Source of the DNA: an uncultured Granulosicoccaceae bacterium
GTDB lineage: Bacteria; Pseudomonadota; Gammaproteobacteria; Granulosicoccales; Granulosicoccaceae
Length of the DNA: 64,000 nucleotides
Assembly (NCBI GenBank): GCA_937998875.1
Contig: CALLBO010000035.1
Location: forward strand, 62,001 to 126,000
Direction of reading: 5' to 3'
The position numbers and the translations under genes are program-made. The notes under the pieces are model-generated. The model ran no database searches. It had not been told where the DNA came from and saw only the letters and a program-made list of their open reading frames with translations. Below, in pieces: positions 48,532-57,516 of this stretch (positions are counted from its first letter, which is position 1; each line of letters opens with the position of its first letter).

Positions 48532-49836
48532 TTACCAATACTTAAGAGCTCCGCTGTACATATTCTCAAGATCAACCAGATTGGAGTCACGCGGTGCGTT
48601 GGCGATTGCACGCTGTTGTCTAAAAGAGGATTCGGCCAGCGCGTTTACATGTGAATGATCAAAGCCGACACCGCTCAAGCCGTTCGGTATGTGCGTATCA
48701 CGCATCAGTTCTACCAGACGCTTATGTAGAACTTCACCGGCTTCATCTTTGGTAGCTCCTTTGGTATCGGCGTTTAGAAAGTTTGCACCCTCAAGGTGTC
48801 TGTCAGGCGTCGCCTCTGCGGTGTGCTTAAAAATAGACGGGGCGCTTATAATGACGCTAATACCGTGTGGAATAAACGGTGATGAAACCTGATATCCATC
48901 AGTTGTGATGTCTTTCATCAAATGCGTAATGCCATAAGACATTGCGTGTGGCAGGTGCGTACCGGAATTACCAAATGCAATGCCTGCCAGTGTCGCTCCC
49001 CACATCAGATTGTCTCTGGCTTCTTTATCGGTGTTGTCGGCAACACCCCGCACCAGATATTTACCGGCAATCTCCAGCGCTTTCTGCGCACTTAAATCGC
49101 TGAAAGGGTTCGCGCCCTGTATCAACTGTCGGGCATTCGGGTCTTTGATTTCAAGGTGTCTGGTATAAGCCTTTGCTGTGTAACACTCCAGTGCATGGCA
49201 CAACAAATCAAACCCGGTGGAAGCAACGACGTTGCCCGGCAGTGTATCGCAACACTGAGGGTCAACAATTGCCTGTGTTGCAAGCAAATGCGGACTGGCA
49301 ACCACAAACTTGGTGTCAAGATCGTTCAATCGAATCACGGTGATAGACGTACATTCGCTGCCGGTGCCGGAGGTAGTTGCGCAGGCAATATGCGGTAGTA
49401 CCGGTCCCGGTACCGGTTTGCTGTTGCCGATTGGGGCAGCAAAATAATCGCGTATATGGCCACCGTGTTGTGCAACCAGTAATGCGCCCTTGGCTGTGTC
49501 AATAACGCTGCCACCACCGACTGAAATCACACCGTCCGGATCAGCATCTTTAAGCATGGCTGCAGCCTGCATCACACAATCGTCGTCAGGTTCAATGCGA
49601 ATAGCAGAGAAAATGCTGAACTGGATATTCTGTTGCGTCAAAGATTTTCGGACTATCTCAACGATGGGTCCTGACTCAAGTATGGGGTCTGTAAACAGGA
49701 CAACTTTTTTAAAGCCTATTGCGTTTGCACGTTCTCCGACTTCGGCAAGTGAACCTCTGCCGAATGTCAGTTTTGGCATTGCGACTGTAAAACTGTTGGC
49801 GCCGTTGTCTGTTGGTTCGAAGTATTGACAGCCCAT
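48532..49836 (-). CDS. Iron-containing alcohol dehydrogenase, hydroxyacid-oxoacid transhydrogenase-like
   Basis: A 434-residue type III alcohol dehydrogenase. NAD-site motif GVISVGGGSVIDTAKG; metal site in STGFDLLCHALECYTAK and FGNSGTHLPHAMSY. Length and the features CATTSGTGSECTSITVI and HGISVIISAPSIFKHTA are those of the HOT/ADHFE1 branch, which couples 4-hydroxybutyrate oxidation to 2-oxoglutarate reduction without free NAD. A general alcohol dehydrogenase role is the alternative. Confidence 0.85.
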   Translation of the reverse strand: MGCQYFEPTDNGANSFTVAMPKLTFGRGSLAEVGERANAIGFKKVVLFTDPILESGPIVEIVRKSLTQQNIQFSIFSAIRIEPDDDCVMQAAAMLKDADPDGVISVGGGSVIDTAKGALLVAQHGGHIRDYFAAPIGNSKPVPGPVLPHIACATTSGTGSECTSITVIRLNDLDTKFVVASPHLLATQAIVDPQCCDTLPGNVVASTGFDLLCHALECYTAKAYTRHLEIKDPNARQLIQGANPFSDLSAQKALEIAGKYLVRGVADNTDKEARDNLMWGATLAGIAFGNSGTHLPHAMSYGITHLMKDITTDGYQVSSPFIPHGISVIISAPSIFKHTAEATPDRHLEGANFLNADTKGATKDEAGEVLHKRLVELMRDTHIPNGLSGVGFDHSHVNALAESSFRQQRAIANAPRDSNLVDLENMYSGALKYW

Positions 49837-50009
49837 GAGATGCTCCCGATGTTGATAGCTACCAGTGTATCAATACTGCGAGAATTTGCACCGCTCAGGA
49901 GATGTTCAAGCCTGATTTCCCGATTGATTCGGGTGGTGTGGCCGGAGACTCATCTGTTTGCGAAATTGTACAGCCGCACTTCTGCCGGTACTGGTTAATG
50001 ATCAGACTG

Positions 50010-51626
50010 TTATAGCGGATAATCTTCGAGGATAAGATCTGCGGCTTTTTCTCCCACCATAATCGCCGGCGCGTTGGTGTTGCCGGTAGGGATAGACGGA
50101 AAAACAGATGCATCTGCAATGCGCAGGCCTGTGAGATCATGTACTTTTAAGCGTGCATCAACAACCGACGTATTACGATCAGCACCCATTTTACAGGTGC
50201 CACATGGATGAAAAACCGTCCATGCGTTCTCAGAGATGAACTGACCCAATTCGTCATCGCTTTGAACGCTAACTCCCGGGTAGATTTCCTCCTCTACCAG
50301 ACTCTGCATAGATTCAGTTTGCAGGTAGCGTCGCATCAGCTTCATGCCTTTGAGCATCAGATGTCTGTCGTGCCCGGTGGCCAGATAGTTTGGCTGTATA
50401 GAAGGTGCAGCGAATGGATCATCTGATTGGATGTGAATGTTGCCGACACTGGTAGGCTTACAGGGATTGTAACCGAGCAAAAAACCGGGAAACGGGTCAG
50501 GATTTATCAGTGGCCGGGTTCCGACTGGTGCACGGGTGTAACTCAATGGTGAGAAATACAACTGCAGATCAGGTCTGTCACTATCCGGCTGGCTCCGTAT
50601 AAACCCGCCTGCCTGATTAACACTTAGGCTCAACGGACCTTTACGGCCGAACAAATATTTTAGACCGGCACTAAGTTTGCCGGTCAGTGGTCGTAGCTCT
50701 TCGTTAAGAGAAGGCAGGCGTGACTTACAAACGATGTCGCCTCCAAGATGATCAGATAGATTTTCACCAACCTGTGGCAGATGATGAATCGGCTTGATGC
50801 CATGTGGTTTGATAACAGCAGGGTTGCCTATGCCGCTAAGCTCAAGCAACTGCGGTGTGTTAACGCTACCTGCGCAAACAATGATCTCGGCTCGGGCGAA
50901 GGCGGTGACGTTCTTACCGTTCTGTCGGTAGTCAACCCGATCAATTGTAGAACCGTTGCCATGCAACTTTGTTACCTGTGCCGCGGTTTCAAGTGTCAGG
51001 TTTTTTCTTGTCAGGGCAGGGTGCAGGTAACATCTGGCAGTAGATCCCCGCCATCCATGCTGAGTTGTTATCTGGTAAAGCGCGGCACCTTCCATTTCAT
51101 CTGCGTTGTAGTCCGGGTTAAACGGAATCTGCAATTGTTTTGATGCTTCAATAAAATGACCGCACAGAGGATGAACTTCATTGTGAGTACTGTGAACTGA
51201 GAGCAGGCCATCAGTGCCGCGCTGTAGATGTTGCGTGCCATCCCAGGCTTCCATGCGTTTGAATATCGGTGCAACATCTGCCCAGCCCCATCCCGGTGCC
51301 GTAACCGCCCAGTCGTCGTAGTCCTTCGGGTGGCCTCGCACAAATACCATCGCGTTGATTGAACTTGATCCGCCAAGCACTTTCCCTCTTGGCCAATAGC
51401 TTGGTTTATTGTTTAACGTCGGAACCGGCTCAGTGTGGTATTTCCAGTTGACGCGCTCATCGTAGTAAGTCTTGCCGTAGCCAATCGGCATTTGCACAAA
51501 CAGTCTGCGGTCGGTGCCACCGGCTTCCAGTAACAGAATCTGATGGCGACCGTTGGCGCTAAGCCGGTTGGCGAGAACTGCGCCGGCAGAACCAGCGCCA
51601 ATAATAATAAAATCGAATTCTTGCAA
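50010..51626 (-). CDS. GMC-family FAD oxidoreductase (choline/alcohol dehydrogenase-like)
   Basis: 538 residues if started at TTG 51626 (reads MQEFDFIIIGAGSAGAVLA), which places the dinucleotide loop at residues 10-15 as in relatives. The frame runs back to GTG 51728, but the extra 34 residues look non-coding and neither start has a Shine-Dalgarno. Further motifs are WPRGKVLGGSSSINAM, ELSGIGNPAVIKPHGI, the catalytic His in WTVFHPCGTCKMG and TNAPAIMVGEKAADLI with the second catalytic residue. It oxidises an alcohol or choline with electrons passed to the respiratory chain. No betB or betI is nearby, so choline is not assured. Confidence 0.9.
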   Translation of the reverse strand: MQEFDFIIIGAGSAGAVLANRLSANGRHQILLLEAGGTDRRLFVQMPIGYGKTYYDERVNWKYHTEPVPTLNNKPSYWPRGKVLGGSSSINAMVFVRGHPKDYDDWAVTAPGWGWADVAPIFKRMEAWDGTQHLQRGTDGLLSVHSTHNEVHPLCGHFIEASKQLQIPFNPDYNADEMEGAALYQITTQHGWRGSTARCYLHPALTRKNLTLETAAQVTKLHGNGSTIDRVDYRQNGKNVTAFARAEIIVCAGSVNTPQLLELSGIGNPAVIKPHGIKPIHHLPQVGENLSDHLGGDIVCKSRLPSLNEELRPLTGKLSAGLKYLFGRKGPLSLSVNQAGGFIRSQPDSDRPDLQLYFSPLSYTRAPVGTRPLINPDPFPGFLLGYNPCKPTSVGNIHIQSDDPFAAPSIQPNYLATGHDRHLMLKGMKLMRRYLQTESMQSLVEEEIYPGVSVQSDDELGQFISENAWTVFHPCGTCKMGADRNTSVVDARLKVHDLTGLRIADASVFPSIPTGNTNAPAIMVGEKAADLILEDYPL

Positions 51627-51872
51627 GTGGCTGACGCCATGCCTTGAGTTGCTGACAGCGTACCTATTTTTTATTGATGCGCAATATCTAATTTGTCGAG
51701 TTGAAGACCTGATGCCACCAGGTATCACAGCCGTTTCGGGCCAGTTACTTGTTAATTCTTCAATCGGCTTCAGCTAACTGTGCCGATAACCTTTTTCGTT
51801 TTGTAGAATCCCGGTTTTTGTTGGGCCCGCAGGACTTCTGCGCTTATTGAACATATTGGCGCTTACAGGATG

Positions 51873-51908
51873 AAAAAAAGCCCGCACCTAGTTAAGGCAC
51901 GGGCTTTT
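51873..51908 (-). terminator. Rho-independent terminator for the repeat lipoprotein gene
   Basis: On the minus strand GCCCGTGCC and GGTGCGGGC pair around TTAACTA (two G-T pairs), followed by seven T. It lies 24 bp after the stop at 51932. Confidence 0.9.
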
Positions 51909-51931
51909 GTAAAGCACAGTCTTGGTGTGTT

Positions 51932-53017
51932 TTACTTTACGCCAAGAGCGCGAACAGTTGACATGTTCAAGTACTTATCAACCGGAAGACCTTTAGCGCG
52001 CTGAAACGCGTTTACTGCAGACATGGTGTCCGCACCGATGGTGCCATCGATTGGTCCAGGGTTGTAGCCTGCTGACTTAAGCGAGCGCTGGATTTGAGAT
52101 ATCTTGCTTGAAGTCATGTTGGTTTCGCAAAGGATTTCACGCCACTCTACAGACTCGGCGCTTACCAGTTCCTTACGCGATACATTGCTGTACTTAGCAG
52201 GAATTTCAATAACACGTTGCGAAGCAGGAGAAGCCTGTTCAGTGACAGAGATAGTCTTATACTTGGCTGGTATCGTAACCTTGCGAGTGGTTGCAGCAGT
52301 TGCTACAACCTGCTTGGTAACAGACTTGTACTCAGCAGGGATTGCAACGGTACGCGTAGTTGCAGGTGACTTCAGTACGCGCTTAGTCACAGTTTTGTAA
52401 ACAGCGGGTACTTCTACCAGACACATGATTTCGCCAGTGTCATTATCAATACGCTGGATAGGGCCTGAACCTGCTTTCCACTCTTTACGCGCGGCAGAGA
52501 CTAGTACGCGGCTTGAAACGGTTTCATATTGCGCTGGAACCTGTATGAGCTTTTTGGAAGCCGGCTTAACCAGTACTCTTTCAGTGACAGTTTTATATGT
52601 CGCTGGTACTACCTCAAGCTTTTCAGTCGCTTCTGAAACCAGTACACGTTTGGAGCCTTGCTTGAAGCTCGCTGGAATCACCTCGATGCGTTGACCCGCT
52701 TCTTCGACCAGTTGTCTTTCTGTCACGCTACGATATTTAGCGGGCTTGATGATCTTTGTGAAGCACTGACCGGGTTTTGCGTTTGGTGGTGTCAGGCTGC
52801 TTCCAGCAGATGATGCGGGAATGATTGCAAGCTTGGCTTCTTTTGCTGCAAGTATGCGCTCGCGCGCATCAAGCTCCGACGCACGGCTTTTAAGTGCCAT
52901 GGCATCAGAGTCAGAAGTGATCATGCCTTTGTCGGATGTTGTAGAACAAGCGCTGAGTGCAGACACCAGTACAGCGCAAGAGGCTGCTGCAAACAATTTA
53001 GTTGAAAAACGCTGCAT
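51932..53017 (-). CDS. Lipoprotein of tandem repeats with peptidoglycan-binding domain
   Basis: 361 residues. A lipoprotein signal ends LVSALSAC (Cys24); a short helical region follows. From about residue 85 to 290 there are eight degenerate units of 22-23 residues with the core IPAxYKTVTxRVLVxPA, for example VVPATYKTVTERVLVKPA and VEVPAVYKTVTKRVLKSPA. The fourth unit carries an insertion (RIDNDTGEIMC), and the last unit ends with CETN. The C-terminal 60 residues are a PG_binding_1 domain (IQRSLKSAGYNPGPIDGTIG, AVNAFQRAKGLP). It probably links outer membrane and cell wall; the repeats have no assigned role. A strong terminator makes it monocistronic. Confidence 0.85.
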   Translation of the reverse strand: MQRFSTKLFAAASCAVLVSALSACSTTSDKGMITSDSDAMALKSRASELDARERILAAKEAKLAIIPASSAGSSLTPPNAKPGQCFTKIIKPAKYRSVTERQLVEEAGQRIEVIPASFKQGSKRVLVSEATEKLEVVPATYKTVTERVLVKPASKKLIQVPAQYETVSSRVLVSAARKEWKAGSGPIQRIDNDTGEIMCLVEVPAVYKTVTKRVLKSPATTRTVAIPAEYKSVTKQVVATAATTRKVTIPAKYKTISVTEQASPASQRVIEIPAKYSNVSRKELVSAESVEWREILCETNMTSSKISQIQRSLKSAGYNPGPIDGTIGADTMSAVNAFQRAKGLPVDKYLNMSTVRALGVK

Positions 53018-53336
53018 TGAATTCTCCGTGAGATTACTAACCCGGGAATCGCTAAAAAACCGGGGTTGAAAAATGAATCAGCGGTAGCGCAAGGAAACAA
53101 TGTCGCTGTGCAGATCCGCTGTCGACCCAGTTATCGGCAGTCAGTGCTTAACACGTAGATACCGAGCGCCAAAACTTGCGGGTAGAATGTGGTTATTGAT
53201 CACACAACAATGTAAGTCTCTGGGTTGCAAAGATATTTTCATACTCAACAGGAATGTTAAAAATTATGAAGTGACAAATTGCAATACATCGTTTAGGTTC
53301 ACAGCACAAATTTCTTTCAAATTGTCCGGAGGTACC
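53018..53336. other. Intergenic region, 319 bp
   Basis: Divergent region between the lipoprotein and the first Lin0512 gene. The only signal is the strong Shine-Dalgarno GGAGG at 53328-53332. An open frame from 53100 continues into the Lin0512 gene, but its upstream 79 codons show no family similarity. Confidence 0.6.
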
Positions 53337-53690
53337 ATGTCCAGGAAACGGCTGGTTGTTGAGATGGGAATGGGGGTAGATCTACGTGGTGGCGACTACA
53401 CCAAGGCTGCCGTAAGGGCCCTCAGAGATGCGCTTTGGCATAACTCACTGACGGTTGTACCTGCGCTTGGGTACTCTGTTGATCAGATGGAAGTTGATGT
53501 AGAAATTGGTGTCGCACAACCTGAACAGGTAGATAAAGAAAAAGTTGCGGCGGTACTGCCCTATGGAAAAGCGACGGTCACGGTGTCAAAAGGCGGGCTG
53601 GATATTCAAGAAGAAGATAAGCACACAATTGTTGCTAATGCCGCTGCGGTTGTTTATCTGAATTTTGAATCTTCCCCAGCAGTGGAGTGA
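53337..53690 (+). CDS. Lin0512 family protein, first of a tandem pair
   Basis: 117 residues from ATG 53337, set by GGAGG four bases upstream. It begins MSRKRLVVEMGMGVDLRGGD and has YTKAAVRALRDALWHNSL, VDVEIGVAQPEQVDKEKVAAVLPYGKA and the end IVANAAAVVYL, the pattern of the small alpha/beta Lin0512 proteins, whose function is unknown. The neighbour six bases downstream is a paralogue, so the pair may form a heteromer. Confidence 0.82.
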   Translation: MSRKRLVVEMGMGVDLRGGDYTKAAVRALRDALWHNSLTVVPALGYSVDQMEVDVEIGVAQPEQVDKEKVAAVLPYGKATVTVSKGGLDIQEEDKHTIVANAAAVVYLNFESSPAVE

Positions 53691-53696
53691 CTTGTT

Positions 53697-54068
53697 ATGC
53701 CGCTGAAAAGAATTATCCTCGAGATGGGAACCGGTAACGACCTCTATGGTGAGGACTATACCAAGGCTGCGAAGCGTGCAGTGCAGGATGCATTACATCA
53801 CAGCTCCATTATTCTATTTCGGTCATTGGCCAAAGATCCGGCAATTGATCGCAAACGTATGGTGGTGAAGGTGGCGATCGGCGTTCAGAAGCCTGATCTG
53901 GTTGATTGTGATGCGGTGGCGTCAGAGCTGCCCCACGGTAAAGTGAGTGTTGTCGCAGAGGTGGGTGGTTTAAATGTTGTTGATGAAGAGAATGATACCG
54001 TGTCTGTTATCGCCACGGCTGGTATCTCAGCCTATCTTGATCTGCCGGAGGGCAAGTATACTTTATAG
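53697..54068 (+). CDS. Lin0512 family protein, second of a tandem pair
   Basis: 123 residues: MPLKRIILEMGTGNDLYGED, YTKAAKRAVQDALHHSSI, VVKVAIGVQKPDLVDCDAVASELPHGK and VSVIATAGISAYLDLPEG. Clearly homologous along its length to the previous product, with a seven-residue longer middle (FRSLAKDPAIDRKR). It is closer to the family consensus (EMGTGNDLYG) than the first copy. Function unknown. Confidence 0.84.
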   Translation: MPLKRIILEMGTGNDLYGEDYTKAAKRAVQDALHHSSIILFRSLAKDPAIDRKRMVVKVAIGVQKPDLVDCDAVASELPHGKVSVVAEVGGLNVVDEENDTVSVIATAGISAYLDLPEGKYTL

Positions 54069-54261
54069 GCGTGCAGGTAGCAGATGAGCTGGTGGCATAA
54101 CTTGACGCTTGCGTGCCATCCTTGGCGTGTTTCGATGCCAGTCTCTGGCGCTATTACCCCGACTCCAGGTGACTGAAAAAAACTGAAAAAACAATTCAGA
54201 CGCCTGGTGTTACATGAGCGATGATACCTTGCGCCTAAAGTCTATTCGAACAAACAGCCCG

Positions 54262-55146
54262 CTAGTGCAGGTAGGCAAACATCTTTCGGCGATAAGGCCC
54301 TACAGACGGATCGTCACCGAGCATGTCAAAGATAGACAATAACGTTGTTCGAGCACCGTCCTCCCCAAATTCCCGATCCCGCTGCATCAGTTCCAGCAGC
54401 GTGGTGATTGCAGTGTCCGTGTCACCCCGAAGGGCTTGTTTAATGCCAAGCTTATAGGCAGCTTCACTGTTTGTTTTATCTTGCTGAAGTGCACTGGCAA
54501 GGCTCGCCTCATCGGTCGAGGCATCATCTGCGTCTGATAAGGTCAGCATGCCACGCAGCATTCCGGCTTCTGTCTTTTTGGCATCTTCTTCACTTAGTAT
54601 CGACAGGCATTGTCGCGCATCATCATATTGACCGGCGGCAACGCAAAGCCTGCCGAGTGCAATGGCTACATCACCATTGGCAGGATCCTCTGCCTGAGCC
54701 TCACGCAGAACAGCCATGGCCTGATCTATATTTCCCTGTTCCTGCAGTTGAGTAGCCAGCTCAATCGGGCTCGCTGCCTGTGGTTCCTCTTCTGCGGGAG
54801 GAGCTGCCTGCAGGTGTTTATCCAGGAATGCCCGCACTTCAGATTCCGGCAGCGCACCGGCAAATTCATCCACCACAGCCCCCTGATGAATCAGCTTGAC
54901 CGTCGGTAAACTGCGAATGCCGAGCTGCTGTGCAATCTCCTGCTCTGCCTCTGTGTCAATTTTGGCCAGTATGAAAGCACCTTGGTACTCATCGGCAAGT
55001 TTGGCAAGAATGGGCATGAGTGTCTGGCACGGCTGGCACCAGTCTGCCCAGAAATCCACCAGCACCGGCGTCTGCATTGAGCCGTGAAGAATCACGGCTT
55101 CAAAATTCTCTTTCGTTACTTCAACAATATAGGGGGAGTCAGACAT
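54262..55146 (-). CDS. cnoX: Thioredoxin-TPR co-chaperone (CnoX/YbbN)
   Basis: 294 residues: an N-terminal thioredoxin domain with the active site WCQPC (Cys37, Cys40) and LGIRSLPTVKL with its cis-Pro, then an Ala/Pro/Glu linker and TPR-like repeats (QGNIDQAMAVLREAQAEDP, AAYKLGIKQALRGDTDTA). E. coli CnoX lost the reducing CxxC; this one keeps both cysteines and should be redox-active as in Pseudomonas-type proteins. It protects proteins from aggregation under oxidising stress and hands them to chaperones. Confidence 0.93.
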   Translation of the reverse strand: MSDSPYIVEVTKENFEAVILHGSMQTPVLVDFWADWCQPCQTLMPILAKLADEYQGAFILAKIDTEAEQEIAQQLGIRSLPTVKLIHQGAVVDEFAGALPESEVRAFLDKHLQAAPPAEEEPQAASPIELATQLQEQGNIDQAMAVLREAQAEDPANGDVAIALGRLCVAAGQYDDARQCLSILSEEDAKKTEAGMLRGMLTLSDADDASTDEASLASALQQDKTNSEAAYKLGIKQALRGDTDTAITTLLELMQRDREFGEDGARTTLLSIFDMLGDDPSVGPYRRKMFAYLH

Positions 55147-55295
55147 TCTTGGGTCCAGGAGTAATCAGATAGGAGTATTGTGAGGGAGTCGCCGCCATTA
55201 TCAAGTTGCAATTAGCGCAGAACGATTCTTTCTGACCAGCGCCAGCCGTTGCGGTACCATTCGATCGCTTCTCGAAATCCGGAAATCAATACTCA

Positions 55296-57185
55296 ATGGC
55301 AGCCAAATATGATGCAGCGTCGATTGAAGTACTCAGTGGTTTAGACCCGGTACGCAAACGGCCGGGCATGTATACCGACACCACCCGCCCGAATCACCTC
55401 GCACAGGAAGTGATCGACAACAGTGTTGATGAGGCGATTGCCGGTCATGCCAGTGAGATATCTGTCACTGTATTTAAAGACGGGTCACTCGAAGTCACAG
55501 ACAATGGTCGCGGTATGCCGGTTGATAAGCATCCTAAGCTCAAGCTGCCGGGGGTTGAAGTCATACTCTGTACGCTGCATGCCGGCGGCAAATTTTCTGA
55601 TGCGGCGGGATATCAATTCTCGGGTGGATTGCACGGGGTGGGGGTATCGGTCGTTAATGCCCTATCAAAGAAGCTTGAAGTCAAAATTCGCCGCAACGCC
55701 AAAGAATATCTGGCAACCTTCAAAGGTGGCAACAAAGATAAACCGTTAAAAGCGGTTGGTAAGGTCGGGCAGCGCAACACTGGCACCACGATTCGCTTCT
55801 GGCCGGATAAAAAATACTTTGATAGTGAAAAGTTTTCATTGTCAAAGCTAAAGCATGTGTTACGTGCAAAAGCTGTGCTTTGCAGCGGCTTAAAAGTGAA
55901 GCTTGCCGTAGAGGGTAGTAAGGAAAAATTTGAATGGTGTTATCAAGACGGGCTGGAAGCGTATCTTCAGGAAGCGCTGGACGGGTACGTGCTACTACCC
56001 ACAACACCGTTTGTAGGATCTCACGAAACTAAAAATGAAGCGTGCCAGTGGGCATTTCTGTGGTTGCCGGAAGGAGGCGAGGCGGTACACGAAAGCTACG
56101 TTAATCTGGTGCCAACTGCGCAGGGCGGGACTCATGTAAACGGCCTGCGTACAGGTATCAGTGATGCGGTAAGAGAGTTCTGTGAAATAAGAAGCCTGTT
56201 ACCACGTGGCGTAAAGCTCACACCAGAGGATACCTGGGAACGGGTAAGCTTTGTGTTGTCGGTAAAGCTGAATGATCCGCAGTTCATTGGTCAAACCAAA
56301 GAGCGTTTATCTACCCGTGAGTGTGCTGGTTTTGTTTCTGCTACGGTAAAAGACCAGTTTGTGCAATGGTTAAACCAGCATCCGGAAACCGGAGATCAAA
56401 TTGCCCACCTCGCCATTGCTGCAGCAGCACAAAGAATGCGTGCTGGTAAAAAAGTGGTGCGTAAGAAGGTATCTGCCGGCCCGGCACTGCCCGGCAAGCT
56501 CGCAGATTGCGTATCAACTGATATCAATCACACCGAGTTATTTCTGGTAGAGGGTGATTCTGCCGGTGGTTCTGCAAAGCAGGCACGTGATCGGGAGTAT
56601 CAGGCCATCATGCCGTTGCGCGGTAAAATTCTTAATACCTGGGAAGTCGGTGCAGATCAGCTTCTCGGCTCGCAGGAAGTGCACGATATATCAATTGCGA
56701 TTGGTATAGAGCCGGGTTCTGCTGACTTGGGTGGGCTGCGTTACGGGAAGATTTGTATCCTGGCAGATGCTGATTCAGACGGTTTGCACATTGCAACCTT
56801 ACTGTGTGCGCTCTTCGTTAAGCATTTTAGAATGCTTGTTGAAGCAAGGCATGTTTATGTGGCAATGCCGCCGCTGTTTAGAATTGATGTGGGAAAGCTT
56901 AAATTCTATGCGCTAGATGAGGCAGAAAAAGAACGCGAGCTTGCCCGCATAGAAAAGGAAAAGCTCAAAGGCAAAGTAACTGTTACCCGGTTTAAAGGAT
57001 TGGGTGAAATGAATCCGTTGCAGTTAAGGGAAACCAGTATGCTACCCGATACCCGCAGGCTTGTTTGTTTAACGATTGATGATGAAAAGGGTACCCACAA
57101 GCTTATGGATATGTTGCTTGCGAAGAAAAGATCCGGTGATCGCAAGTCATGGCTTGAGAGTAAGGGTGATCTGGCTGAAGTCTGA
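55296..57185 (+). CDS. parE: DNA topoisomerase IV subunit B
   Basis: ParE, 629 residues: the GHKL ATPase (QEVIDNSVDEAIAGH, VTDNGRGMPVDKH, HGVGVSVVNALS), the transducer domain, and TOPRIM (VEGDSAGGSAKQARDREY, ILADADSDGLHIATLL). The size without the GyrB insert and RDREYQAIMPLRGKILN assign it to ParE. With ParC (not here) it decatenates chromosomes. A monocistronic setting. Confidence 0.95.
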   Translation: MAAKYDAASIEVLSGLDPVRKRPGMYTDTTRPNHLAQEVIDNSVDEAIAGHASEISVTVFKDGSLEVTDNGRGMPVDKHPKLKLPGVEVILCTLHAGGKFSDAAGYQFSGGLHGVGVSVVNALSKKLEVKIRRNAKEYLATFKGGNKDKPLKAVGKVGQRNTGTTIRFWPDKKYFDSEKFSLSKLKHVLRAKAVLCSGLKVKLAVEGSKEKFEWCYQDGLEAYLQEALDGYVLLPTTPFVGSHETKNEACQWAFLWLPEGGEAVHESYVNLVPTAQGGTHVNGLRTGISDAVREFCEIRSLLPRGVKLTPEDTWERVSFVLSVKLNDPQFIGQTKERLSTRECAGFVSATVKDQFVQWLNQHPETGDQIAHLAIAAAAQRMRAGKKVVRKKVSAGPALPGKLADCVSTDINHTELFLVEGDSAGGSAKQARDREYQAIMPLRGKILNTWEVGADQLLGSQEVHDISIAIGIEPGSADLGGLRYGKICILADADSDGLHIATLLCALFVKHFRMLVEARHVYVAMPPLFRIDVGKLKFYALDEAEKERELARIEKEKLKGKVTVTRFKGLGEMNPLQLRETSMLPDTRRLVCLTIDDEKGTHKLMDMLLAKKRSGDRKSWLESKGDLAEV

Positions 57186-57516
57186 CTTGACTGTTGATTA
57201 ATTGATCTTTCCAGAGTGTTGCGCAAACAGCCATTCATGGCTGACAGCGCACTTTACGCCATCCCGAGCGTGCCGACCCACCTCCAGGATCAATCACAAA
57301 ACTGAGTAGACGCGGGTCAGAGCAAAACCAAAACGCTTTGCTTCTTTGGCGTTAGTTACTATCTGTGTGAAAATCCATCAGGCTGCAAACGGGCTGATGC
57401 TGGCAGGCTGGAAATATATCGTTTAATCTTCCCAGGTTTCGCCACATCATCAGAGCAGTCAGCGGAATTCTTTTCGCTAGGGTGCAACAATCACGAACTG
57501 GCCCATATAGGATTCA
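57186..57516. other. Intergenic region, 331 bp
   Basis: Between parE and the ABC exporter gene. I find no gene, RNA or clear terminator; the promoter of the exporter must lie here. Confidence 0.5.
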
